Shown: in pieces, positions 43,311 through 50,841 of the stretch
Layout: each line of letters opens with the position of its first letter
Position numbering within the stretch: position 1 is the stretch's first letter
Source: JALYRV01 sp036675475
GTDB taxonomy: Bacteria; Acidobacteriota; Vicinamibacteria; Vicinamibacterales; SCN-69-37
Length of the DNA stretch: 64,000 bases
Assembly (NCBI GenBank): GCA_036675475.1
Contig: JAKFEY010000036.1
Location: forward strand, 1-64,000
Direction of reading: 5' to 3'
Notes under the pieces: generated by a model
The model's database searches: none
Told to the model about the DNA's origin: nothing
What the model saw: the letters and a program-made list of their open reading frames with translations, nothing else
Program-made: the position numbers and the translations under genes

Positions 43311-43410
43311 GGCGTCCCTTCCGGGGGGGCGGGGAGTTCTGGTGAACTGGCGGGGGAGCCGGAAACGGTCTAAGCAGGAATGGGGCCAGCCGATTGCGGG
43401 CCGTGTCAAT

Positions 43411-44232
43411 ATGTGTAGCGTGACCCTGACGTCAGCCATCCGTGCCGCGCTGCTGGCCTTTGCCGGCGCTGCGGCGGCCTGCGGAGGCGGCTCGACGCCG
43501 ACGCAACCCAGCAATCCCGCGCCGATTCCGGCCGCCCAGGCCTGCGACGTGGTGGGCTCACTCGGCTCCACGTTCGGGAGCTCGATGGCCATCCTCAGCG
43601 GCGCCGAGTGCGCGGTCGGCAACAGCCCCGTCGTGCGGCTGAACATGCGCGACGCCAACGGTTTCCTCGGATCGTGCACCGCCACGCTCGTCACGCCGCG
43701 CGCGCTCGTGACCGCGGCACACTGTCTCGACGGCGGAGTCACGACGGTGCTGGTGTGGCCGGGCGCGGGGCCGGAATTCACCGCCGCGTCGTTCGCGCAT
43801 CATCCGAGTTTCAACACCAGCACACTCGCCTTCGACATCGGCGTTGTCCTGCTCGGCGAAGATCTGCCGCGCCCACAGGCGTCGATTCTCACGAGCCGAA
43901 TCGGGCGCGTGGGCGAGACCGCGATCATCGCGGGCTTCGGGCGCGACGAGTCGGACGTCACCACGAAGCTGCGCGCGGGCAGCACGACGGTGTCGGCGGC
44001 CAGCGCGTCGCGCCTCGAGTCGCAGTACGCGCCGCCGTCGAGCTCGATCTGTTCGGGTGATTCAGGCGGGCCGCTGTTTCTCTCCGAGGGAGGCCGCTGG
44101 AGCATTGCCGGCATTTCGTCGGCGACGACGCAGAGCGCCTGCAACGACGGCACGAATTACTACCAGTCGGTCGTCAACGACAGCGTGCGCCAGTTCCTGA
44201 TCGACCACATCCCGTCAATCACGCAGCGCTGA
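43411..44232 (+). CDS. Trypsin-like serine protease, lipoprotein
   Basis: The 273-residue protein has a lipoprotein signal with lipobox Cys24 (AGAAAACGGGS) and a Pro/Thr-rich linker. The trypsin fold carries the full triad: His104 in LVTAAHCLDG, Asp142 in LAFDIGVVLL and Ser218 in CSGDSGGPLF. Cys pairs flank the His and Ser, as in S1A enzymes. It is probably anchored to the outer membrane or surface. Its 3' end overlaps the convergent sigma-factor gene by 18 bp. Confidence 0.93.
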   Translation: MCSVTLTSAIRAALLAFAGAAAACGGGSTPTQPSNPAPIPAAQACDVVGSLGSTFGSSMAILSGAECAVGNSPVVRLNMRDANGFLGSCTATLVTPRALVTAAHCLDGGVTTVLVWPGAGPEFTAASFAHHPSFNTSTLAFDIGVVLLGEDLPRPQASILTSRIGRVGETAIIAGFGRDESDVTTKLRAGSTTVSAASASRLESQYAPPSSSICSGDSGGPLFLSEGGRWSIAGISSATTQSACNDGTNYYQSVVNDSVRQFLIDHIPSITQR

Positions 44233-45462
44233 GGCGCGCGCGTCGAGCAGCGCGCGATCGCGGCTGTTGCGCGTGAGCGCGGCCGCGCGCTCGAACGCGG
44301 CGCGCGCGTCGGCGCGGCGCCCGAGTTTCTCGAGCAGATCGCCCCGCACGCTGTGCAGCCACGGATAGGTCTCGAGCGCGGGGTCGCCCTGAATCGACTC
44401 GACGATGGCGAGGCCGCGGGCCGCGCCGTGCGCCATGCCGACGGCCACGGCGCGATTGAGCTCCACGATCGGCGACGGCGTGACGGCCGCAAGCCGCGCG
44501 TACAACGCGGCGATGCGAGGCCAGTCGGTGTCGCCGGCGGTGCGCGCGCGCGCGTGACACGCCGCAATCGCGGCCTGCAGCGCATACGGGCCATCGGCGC
44601 CGCCGAGGCGCTCGGCGCGATCGAGCGCGGCCAGGCCGCGGCGGATCAGCAGCTGATCCCAGAGGGCGCGATTCTGATCGAGCAGCAGCACGGGGGCGCC
44701 GCCGGCGCCGACGCGCGCCCGCGCGCGCGACGCCTGAATTTCCATGAGCGCCACCAGGCCGTGCACTTCGGGCTCGCGCGGCGCGAGGCCCGCCAGCACG
44801 CGGCCGAGGCGCAGCGCTTCTTCGCACAGCGCGGGGCGCATCCAGTCCTCGCCGGCCGTCGCCGTGTAGCCTTCGTTGAAGATCAGGTAGACGACGGCGA
44901 GCACCGACGCGAGGCGCGCTTCGAGATCGGCGCCGCGCGGCACTTCGAACGGCACGCGCGCTTTCGCCAGGGCGCGCTTCGCGCGTACGATCCGTTGCGC
45001 GATCGTGGGCTCGGACACGAGAAACGCGCGGGCGATTTCGTCGGTCGTCAGGCCGCCGAGCAGCCGCAGCGTCAGTGCCGCGCGCGCCTCGGGCGAGAGC
45101 ACGGGGTGGCACGACGTGAAAATCAATCGCAACAGATCGTCGCCCACGTCATCGTCCAGCGCGGCGTCGAGATCGGGTGTCTCGCGGCGCGCGTCCAGCT
45201 CGTAGCCGAGCTCCTGGTGTTTGCGCTCCACCCGCGCGTTGCGGCGGAAATAGTCGATGGCGCGGTGCTTGGCGGCCGCCATGAGCCACGCGCCCGGGTT
45301 GCGCGGAATGCCCTCGCCGGGCCATTGCTCGAGGGCCGCGACGAGCGCGTCGTGCGCCAGATCTTCGGCGACGCCGACGTCGCGCACGAGGCGGGTGAGG
45401 CCCGCGATGAGCCGCGGCGACTCCATCCGCCAGACGGTGTCGATGACATGGGTAGCCGTCAC
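44215..45462 (-). CDS. ECF42-type RNA polymerase sigma factor with TPR extension
   Basis: The 415-residue protein has sigma region 2 (about 15-80, AEDLAHDALVAALEQWP), region 4 (about 130-180, TTDEIARAFLVSEPTIAQRI) and a long helical TPR-like C-terminus with GGADGPYALQAAIAACHARA. The DGPY/DGPF signature and adjacency of a DGPF protein gene identify the ECF42 group, which has no anti-sigma factor and uses its C-terminal domain for control. The GTG start lies at the tip of the hairpin 45448-45472. It is probably co-transcribed with the upstream DGPF gene. Confidence 0.92.
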   Translation of the reverse strand: MTATHVIDTVWRMESPRLIAGLTRLVRDVGVAEDLAHDALVAALEQWPGEGIPRNPGAWLMAAAKHRAIDYFRRNARVERKHQELGYELDARRETPDLDAALDDDVGDDLLRLIFTSCHPVLSPEARAALTLRLLGGLTTDEIARAFLVSEPTIAQRIVRAKRALAKARVPFEVPRGADLEARLASVLAVVYLIFNEGYTATAGEDWMRPALCEEALRLGRVLAGLAPREPEVHGLVALMEIQASRARARVGAGGAPVLLLDQNRALWDQLLIRRGLAALDRAERLGGADGPYALQAAIAACHARARTAGDTDWPRIAALYARLAAVTPSPIVELNRAVAVGMAHGAARGLAIVESIQGDPALETYPWLHSVRGDLLEKLGRRADARAAFERAAALTRNSRDRALLDARASALRD

Positions 45463-45472
45463 GGCTACCCAT
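45448..45472. promoter_or_regulatory. Perfect hairpin covering the ECF42 start codon
   Basis: Arms of 12 bp at 45448-45459 and 45461-45472 pair perfectly (ATGGGTAGCCGT with ACGGCTACCCAT). The GTG start codon occupies the apex. In RNA it could hide the initiation site or end transcription from the upstream DGPF gene. It may also be a dispersed repeat. Confidence 0.55.
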
Positions 45473-45499
45473 CACATCACGTTTTCGCGGCCGCGCGTG

Positions 45500-45925
45500 C
45501 TAGCGCTGCGCGTTTTTGGCGGCCTTCTCGATCAGCTCTTTTTCCCTGGCCTGCAGTTCGGGCGTGAAGGCGTCGCCGAAATCCTCGGACTCGAAGACGG
45601 GACGGATTTCGACCTCCTCGCCCTCGAAAGGCGCGCGCTTCAGCCACTCCACGGCTTCGTCCATCGAGCGCACCTGCCACAGCCAGAAGCCGGCAATCAG
45701 CTCCTTGGTTTCGGCAAACGGGCCGTCGATGACCACCGGCGCGCCCGTGCCGGAGAAGCGGACGCGCTTGCCCTTGGAGCTGTTCTGCAGTCCCTCGCCG
45801 GCCAGCATGATGCCCGCATTGACGAGCTCCTCGTTGAACTTCGTCATGTCGGCCAGCTGCTTCTCGGTGGGCAGCACGCCGGCTTCCGTGTCCTTGTTCG
45901 CCTTGACAATCACCATTACACGCAT
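45500..45925 (-). CDS. DGPF/YCII-related domain protein (ECF42 partner)
   Basis: The 141-residue protein starts MRVMVIVKANKDTEAG and contains VVIDGPFAETKELIAGFWL, with the DGPF motif that names the family (COG3795). ATG 45925 is 9 nt after AAGGAG; an ATG three codons upstream is too close to that site. Such proteins are the usual neighbours and targets of ECF42 sigma factors, and their biochemical role is not settled. Confidence 0.93.
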   Translation of the reverse strand: MRVMVIVKANKDTEAGVLPTEKQLADMTKFNEELVNAGIMLAGEGLQNSSKGKRVRFSGTGAPVVIDGPFAETKELIAGFWLWQVRSMDEAVEWLKRAPFEGEEVEIRPVFESEDFGDAFTPELQAREKELIEKAAKNAQR

Positions 45926-45980
45926 CGGTTTCATCTCCTTCTACTGACACGTCGAACAAGCGAGCCCCGGATCGACAGGG

Positions 45981-46003
45981 GAAATTCAACCGGGAAGAAT
46001 TTC
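45981..46003. repeat. Short palindromic repeat at the MATE gene end
   Basis: GAAATTC (45981) and GAATTTC (45997) flank AACCGGGAA. The 23 bp equal the outer ends of the element inside ggt joined directly. It encodes the last residues and stop of the MATE exporter. Confidence 0.7.
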
Positions 46004-47455
46004 GACGCGGATGGCGCGCCAGCGGCCCTGGTTGAACCGCACCACGCTGAGGACGCACCGGGTGGCATGTCCCACGAGGATCGCCACCCAGATATCGATG
46101 GGGTCGAGCGTGCCGAGCTGTTGGATGGCGAAGCAGATGCCGAGCGGCACCGCAATCTGAGAGGCGATGGAGATGTAGAGCGGGCTGCGCGTGTCGCCGG
46201 TGCCCTGCAGGCCGCCGGTGTAGGTCAGCGCCACCGAGATGAAAATGCCGGACACGCTCAGCACGCGCAGCAGCTGCACGCCGATCTCGACGACGGCCGG
46301 CTCGTTCATGCCGAAGATGGCGAGAATCTGCCGCGGAAAGAACAGGAAGAAGGCGCCGATGACCCCCGCGCCCAGGAACCCGAAGCGCGCCGCCACGTGC
46401 ACCGCGGCTTCCGCGCGATCCGGCTGGCCGGCGCCGAGATTCTGCCCCGCCACCGCCGCCGCGGCGCCCATCAGGCCGACCGACGTCCATGTAATTAATG
46501 AGAAGAGCTGCGTGTAGGACACCGCAAACGCGGCCTGGGCCTCGGCGCTCTGCGCGAGTGATCCGATGAAGGCCAGCATCAGCACGCCGCCCACGTTCAT
46601 CGCGATGCCCTGAATGCCGGTCGGCAGCCCGAACCGGAACAGGGAGCGGATGATCGTCCAGTCAGGCGCCAGGCCGTGATGGCGCGGAAACGACACCACC
46701 CATCCGCCGCGCCACAACTTCCAGAGCGCGTAGCCCGACACCGTCCACGACGCCAGTGACGTGCCGATCGCGGATCCCACCGTGCCCAGCGCGGGAATCG
46801 GCCCGAGCCCGCGAATCAGGATCAGGTTGAGCACGAGGTTCAGCACGGTCAACGCGATGCCGAGCACCATCGGCGTGCGCGCGTCGCCGGCCGATCGCAG
46901 CGCGCCGCCGAGCATGAAGAACACCAGCATGCCGCTGCTGAACAGGAACATCACGCGCAGGAACGGCAGCGCCTGCGCCTTCACGTCCGGCGCCGCGTTG
47001 GCGAAGTCCAGCAGCCACGGCGCCAGAAAATATCCGACGGGCGCCATGATGCCGAGCGAGATGAAGATCGCCGTCAGGAACGCCTGATACACCGTGCGGT
47101 CGACTTTGTCCTCGTCGCCGGCGCCCGCGAAGCGCGCCACCAGCACGCTCATGCCCGTAAAGAGCGACGTGATGAAGACGATCACGACCAGCAGAATCTG
47201 GAACGCCACGCCGATGGCCGCGTTGGCGGTGTAGCCGACGAGATTGCCCACCAGCACGTGATCGACGATGCCCTGCATCCCGCCGACGATGTTGGTGAGC
47301 ATCGTCGGCCACGCCATCTTCCAGACGGCGGAGCGGAGCGGACCTTCGACGATCGAGCGATCGTAGCGGCGGCGATCGGGCGCGCGCGGCGGCTCCGGCG
47401 GCGGCTCAGGTTCGCACACGCCCGGAGGCGCGGCTGGGGCGGCGATCTCGGTCAA
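45986..47455 (-). CDS. MATE family efflux transporter
   Basis: The 489-residue protein has a Pro/Arg-rich cytoplasmic N-terminus (about 35 residues) and 12 helices in two repeats. AWPTMLTNIVGGMQGIVD and FGLPTGIQGIAMNVGG start the two halves, as in MATE exporters. It would expel drugs or cationic compounds in exchange for Na+ or H+. The C-terminal end (RVEILPG*) comes from the short palindromic repeat. It follows the sigma-factor gene by 21 bp. Confidence 0.92.
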   Translation of the reverse strand: MTEIAAPAAPPGVCEPEPPPEPPRAPDRRRYDRSIVEGPLRSAVWKMAWPTMLTNIVGGMQGIVDHVLVGNLVGYTANAAIGVAFQILLVVIVFITSLFTGMSVLVARFAGAGDEDKVDRTVYQAFLTAIFISLGIMAPVGYFLAPWLLDFANAAPDVKAQALPFLRVMFLFSSGMLVFFMLGGALRSAGDARTPMVLGIALTVLNLVLNLILIRGLGPIPALGTVGSAIGTSLASWTVSGYALWKLWRGGWVVSFPRHHGLAPDWTIIRSLFRFGLPTGIQGIAMNVGGVLMLAFIGSLAQSAEAQAAFAVSYTQLFSLITWTSVGLMGAAAAVAGQNLGAGQPDRAEAAVHVAARFGFLGAGVIGAFFLFFPRQILAIFGMNEPAVVEIGVQLLRVLSVSGIFISVALTYTGGLQGTGDTRSPLYISIASQIAVPLGICFAIQQLGTLDPIDIWVAILVGHATRCVLSVVRFNQGRWRAIRVEILPG

Positions 47456-47476
47456 GCTCCTGATTGTAGGCCAGCG

Positions 47477-48151
47477 TCACCCGAGCCGCGCCATCACCGC
47501 GGCGACAAGGCGGTCGCAGCGCGGCCGCTGGAAGGTGAAACTGCCGGCGGCGGCGAGGCCGGCGCGGGCCTCGAGCGACGCGCGCAGGGCGCTGCGGGCG
47601 CGCGACAGGCGCGTCTTCACGACGTCTTCCGAGGTGCCGAGGCAGGCCGCCGTCTCGGCTGTGCTGAGGCCTTCGATTTGTCTCAACATGAACACTTCTC
47701 GGGCCCCGTCGGGCAAGTCGTCGACGGCCGCTTCGAGAAGGCTGCGCACTTCGCCCGCATAGGCGAGCTGTTCGGGGCTGATTGCGGCGTCGCGGTCCAT
47801 GAACACATCTCCTGCCGTGTCGTCTTCGCCATCGAGCTGCTGATACTGTCCCCGCCGGCGCGCGCGGCCGATCGCTTCGTTGACCGCGATGCGGGTGAGC
47901 CAGGTCGCGAACGACGCCCGCCCGCCGAACTGGCGCAGGTGCGCGTAGGCGCTGACATACGCCTCCTGCATGACGTCTTCGGCCTCGCGATCGTCGCGCA
48001 GGATGGCGCGCGCGGCGCGGAAGATGCGCTCGTTGTGCCGGCGCATCAGCACCTCGAACAGGGCCGTCTGGCCCGCGAGGATCTTCACGACAATCTGCTC
48101 GTCGGCGAGCGCATTCCACTGCTCGAGAATCTGTCCGCTCACAAGGTGCAT
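47477..48151 (-). CDS. ECF RNA polymerase sigma factor (RpoE-like)
   Basis: The 224-residue protein has sigma region 2 (about 25-95, AILRDDREAEDVMQEAYVSA) and region 4 (about 130-185, IEGLSTAETAACLGTSEDVV). ATG 48151 follows GGAGG by 4 nt. After region 4 there is a 30-residue tail. No anti-sigma gene is adjacent, which is unusual for this group. Element C lies directly upstream, in the promoter region. It is probably transcribed together with the MATE gene. Confidence 0.9.
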   Translation of the reverse strand: MHLVSGQILEQWNALADEQIVVKILAGQTALFEVLMRRHNERIFRAARAILRDDREAEDVMQEAYVSAYAHLRQFGGRASFATWLTRIAVNEAIGRARRRGQYQQLDGEDDTAGDVFMDRDAAISPEQLAYAGEVRSLLEAAVDDLPDGAREVFMLRQIEGLSTAETAACLGTSEDVVKTRLSRARSALRASLEARAGLAAAGSFTFQRPRCDRLVAAVMARLG

Positions 48152-48170
48152 CCGGCCTCCAGACATTAGA

Positions 48171-48258
48171 CGGAAACGCACTTGACTTGCCGTGGCAGCG
48201 GGGCGCCTCGCGGGTCAGAGCGCTCGGCAGGCTACCACGGCAGGTCAAGTGCTTTCCG
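48171..48258. repeat. Dispersed palindromic element, copy C
   Basis: Arms at 48171-48199 and 48231-48258 pair with two mismatches and one gap. The inner sequence (GGGCGCCTCGC ... AGCGCTCGGCAGG) closely matches copy A. It separates the divergent sigma-factor gene and DoxX-like gene, so it lies where both promoters are expected. Confidence 0.9.
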
Positions 48259-48341
48259 GAGATTAGATGCACGAGACGCCAAAACGTGACATGTCACCTT
48301 TCGGGCCCCCGCGGCTCTATTCGGGTGAAAGGGAGATCGCC

Positions 48342-48758
48342 ATGGATATGCGTCTGATGAACCTCACCGCCGCGCTGCGCGTCGCCTTCGGCCTGATGGC
48401 CACGCTGGCCGGCCTGGATAAATTCTTCAACCTGCTTGCGGACTGGGAAACCTACGTCGCGCCGGTGATGGCGGGCCTGCTGCCGTTCTCGGCCTCGACC
48501 CTGATGATGATTGTCGGCGTCGTCGAGATGGCCGTCGGCATCACGATTCTGGCCGTGCGGCCGGCGCTGGGCGCCTACGTGGCGGCGGCGTGGCTGACGC
48601 TGGTGGCCGTGAATCTGGTGATGGGCGGGTATCTCGACATCGCGGTGCGCGATCTGGTGCTGGCGCTGTCGGCGCTCACGTTCGCGCGGCTCTATGAATT
48701 GAGCTCGGCGCGCGAGAACAGCCGGGCGCCGCAGCTGGCGCACCAGCTCATTCCCTGA
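48342..48758 (+). CDS. DoxX-like small membrane protein
   Basis: The 138-residue protein has four hydrophobic helices (about 8-27, 38-62, 65-85, 92-112) and the start NLTAALRVAFGLMATLAGLDKFFN, split here as ALRVAFGLMATLAGLDKFFN. This resembles the DoxX/DoxD-like family. ATG 48342 is 7 nt after GGGAG, and a longer frame upstream lacks such a site. The function is unknown. Confidence 0.78.
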   Translation: MDMRLMNLTAALRVAFGLMATLAGLDKFFNLLADWETYVAPVMAGLLPFSASTLMMIVGVVEMAVGITILAVRPALGAYVAAAWLTLVAVNLVMGGYLDIAVRDLVLALSALTFARLYELSSARENSRAPQLAHQLIP

Positions 48759-48766
48759 GCGCGGTT

Positions 48767-48976
48767 TCAGGGCGTGTCCGGAACGGCGGCGGCGTCGTTC
48801 CGGGCAAACCAGTCTTCCCAATCGTCGCCGAACAGCTCCTTCGGGTGCGGCGTGCGGATCGTGCCGTTCGAGCAGCCCAGGTCGCTGGCGGGGCACAGGC
48901 GATCGCAGCCCCAGCAGATTCGCTCGGGATGTGCGGGATTGCGCATCGACGCCGGCAGCACGGGCGATCTGGCCAT
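48767..48976 (-). CDS. DUF3079 family protein (69 aa)
   Basis: The sequence NPAHPERICWGCDRLCPASD followed by GCSNGTIRTPHPKELFGDDW is the full DUF3079 signature. The four cysteines (CWGC region and DLGC) suggest a small metal site. Its ATG overlaps the stop of the universal stress protein gene by one base, so it is the last gene of a four-gene operon. Confidence 0.88.
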   Translation of the reverse strand: MARSPVLPASMRNPAHPERICWGCDRLCPASDLGCSNGTIRTPHPKELFGDDWEDWFARNDAAAVPDTP

Positions 48977-49455
48977 CAGGCGATCCGCTTGTGCGGCGCC
49001 TCGGCTTCCAGATCCTCGCGGATGGTCAGCACCGGGCAGCCGGCGATGCGAATCACCCGCTCGGCGACGCTGCCGACCAGCACGTGCGCCAGGCCCGTGC
49101 GGCCATGCGTGCCCATCACGATGAAATCCGCGCCGCGATCGGCGGCGATGGCGGCAATCGTCTCGGCCACGGGGCCCGACGCGATTTCGTCGGTCAGCCG
49201 CACGGCATGCAGCTGACCGAGCAGGCCGTTCATGCGATGACGCGCGTCGCACCGGCGCTCTTTCCGGATCAGCGACATGTCGACGTACGCCTCGGTGAAG
49301 AGGCCGGCCACCGACGGGTCTTCGACGACGTGCACCAGGTGCACCGAGGCGCCGAGCCGGCGGGCGAGCGCGAGTCCGTAGTCGACGGCGAGTCTCGACC
49401 CGGTGCTGAAGTCGGTCGGAATCAGGATGTGCTTGAACGGCGGCGGTGTCTTCAT
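48976..49455 (-). CDS. Universal stress protein (UspA family)
   Basis: The 159-residue protein starts FKHILIPTDFSTGSRLAVDY and has the ATP-binding loop MGTHGRTGLAHVLVGSVAER, which corresponds to G-2X-G-9X-G(S/T). It ends with the typical CPVLTIRE strand. It probably acts under low oxygen or energy stress. It overlaps the upstream membrane-protein gene by ATGA, and the operon borders the denitrification island. Confidence 0.93.
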   Translation of the reverse strand: MKTPPPFKHILIPTDFSTGSRLAVDYGLALARRLGASVHLVHVVEDPSVAGLFTEAYVDMSLIRKERRCDARHRMNGLLGQLHAVRLTDEIASGPVAETIAAIAADRGADFIVMGTHGRTGLAHVLVGSVAERVIRIAGCPVLTIREDLEAEAPHKRIA

Positions 49456-49847
49456 GGTGTCCTCTCTCGAAAGGCCGCAGCAACCGCCGGAGCGACTGCC
49501 GTCACAATCAGGACCAGCACCCAGATGCGGCCCTGCAGGATGTTGTAGTCGCGCGTGAGCTCGCGCCACGGAATGCGGAACAGGTAGTGGCCCGCGAGGA
49601 ATTCGAAGGCGAGCGTGAGCACGACCCACAGCACGCCGATGCGCCACGCGTCGCGATGCGGCGCGGGCGAGATCCAGCCGATCGCGGCGAGCGCGGCCAT
49701 CAGGATCACCACCGAGAGCATCACGGTGCTGATCGCGCGCGCGGCCGTTTCGCTCATGCGCGGCACGAGCACCGACTCGCGAAACGCGCCGTTGAGGGAG
49801 GCCAGCAGGGCGAGTCCGAGCCATACGGCCACCGCGCGCGCGATCAT
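49452..49847 (-). CDS. Four-helix membrane protein (131 aa)
   Basis: Family not firmly recognised. Four helices (about 3-22, 38-58, 70-90, 108-126) and a conserved-looking FEFLAGHYLFRIPWREL-type loop before helix 4. It overlaps the neighbouring genes on both sides by 4 nt. The context with a universal stress protein suggests a stress-related membrane function. Confidence 0.7.
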   Translation of the reverse strand: MIARAVAVWLGLALLASLNGAFRESVLVPRMSETAARAISTVMLSVVILMAALAAIGWISPAPHRDAWRIGVLWVVLTLAFEFLAGHYLFRIPWRELTRDYNILQGRIWVLVLIVTAVAPAVAAAFRERTP

Positions 49848-50752
49848 GACGTTTCCTCCAGGCTGGCGAGACAGTTGAACAGCAGCAGTGCCGCGAGCAC
49901 GAGGCCGGTGCCGTACGCCCCAAGTTCGACCAGCACCAGGCGGCCGCCGGCTGTCCACGCCACGACCGAGGTGACCGCCAGCGTGAGAAACGTGGCGACG
50001 CTCTTGACGAGCAGCATCGCCGCCAGCGCGTAGCCCAGCGGCTCGCGGCGCCAGAGCCACAGCCCGCCGAAGAACATCAGCGGCAGCAGCACCACGCCGT
50101 CGACCGCCACGACGAGCCGCGTGACGGTGTCGAGGCCCTCGCCCGATCGCGCCCGCGACACGATCAGCACGAGCCATGCGACGGCGAAGATCGCCGCCGT
50201 GGCCATCAGGAAGACGGCAATACTGCGTGCTTTCAGGCGCAGTGAGAACCGCGCTTTCAGCGCGTCGGGGTTGAGCCCGACAAACAGATACAGCGCGCCG
50301 TACATCCCGATGGACACGATGGCGATGTGCACCGGCAGCAGCGGCCCGAACTGCACGCCGGCGACATGGAAGAACCAGAAATAGGCCAGATAGAACAGCG
50401 CGCCAATCCAGCACAGAAGGCCGCGCAGCGACCCGCGCCGCGCCGACCAGGCTGAGATCACGAGCAGCGGCAGGCCGAAGACGATGGCCACGCCGTCCTG
50501 GGCGATGAGCGCCACGCGCATCGGGTCGCTCGCATACAGCGTGCGCGCGCCCAGCGCGAGGCCGGCCGCGGCCGACACGAGCAGCAGCGCGGCGGCGAGC
50601 CGCGTGAGCGCCGACGGGAAGCGCAGATCGCGCGTGAAGATCGCGGACGTGGTCACGATGCCCGGACGCGGAGCAACCGGCGTACCCGCCAAAGCCCCTG
50701 TGAAAACGCGGAGAACGCCCCGGGCCTGCCTGTCCGGCGGGGAATCTTTCAC
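49844..50752 (-). CDS. Polytopic membrane protein
   Basis: About 302 residues from the GTG at 50752; a later GTG near 50653 is also possible and would begin closer to the first helix. Seven or eight helices run from residue 50 to 295, with two aromatic-rich ones (ALFYLAYFWFFHVAGVQFGP). A single basic cytoplasmic loop follows (DALKARFSLRLKARS). No family is recognised. It is the first gene of the stress-protein operon and is divergent from the nitronate monooxygenase gene, with the 50792 palindrome 40 bp upstream. Confidence 0.68.
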   Translation of the reverse strand: MKDSPPDRQARGVLRVFTGALAGTPVAPRPGIVTTSAIFTRDLRFPSALTRLAAALLLVSAAAGLALGARTLYASDPMRVALIAQDGVAIVFGLPLLVISAWSARRGSLRGLLCWIGALFYLAYFWFFHVAGVQFGPLLPVHIAIVSIGMYGALYLFVGLNPDALKARFSLRLKARSIAVFLMATAAIFAVAWLVLIVSRARSGEGLDTVTRLVVAVDGVVLLPLMFFGGLWLWRREPLGYALAAMLLVKSVATFLTLAVTSVVAWTAGGRLVLVELGAYGTGLVLAALLLFNCLASLEETS

Positions 50753-50791
50753 GGCTGTGAGGAAATTTTCCCGGGGACCCGCCTGGCCCGC

Positions 50792-50809
50792 CTATGACCG
50801 GCGTCATAG
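50792..50809. promoter_or_regulatory. Crp/Fnr-type operator (copy 1)
   Basis: CTATGAC-CGGC-GTCATAG has perfect 7-bp arms and a 4-bp spacer, the geometry of FNR/DNR boxes (TTGAT-N4-ATCAA). It lies between the divergent membrane-protein and nitronate monooxygenase genes. The same TATGAC-N4-GTCATA occurs at 59135 between nosZ and scdA. The regulator at 56356 is the likely ligand. Confidence 0.65.
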
Positions 50810-50841
50810 CCCCGGACGCGCGGCGCCGGTACCCTCGATCG

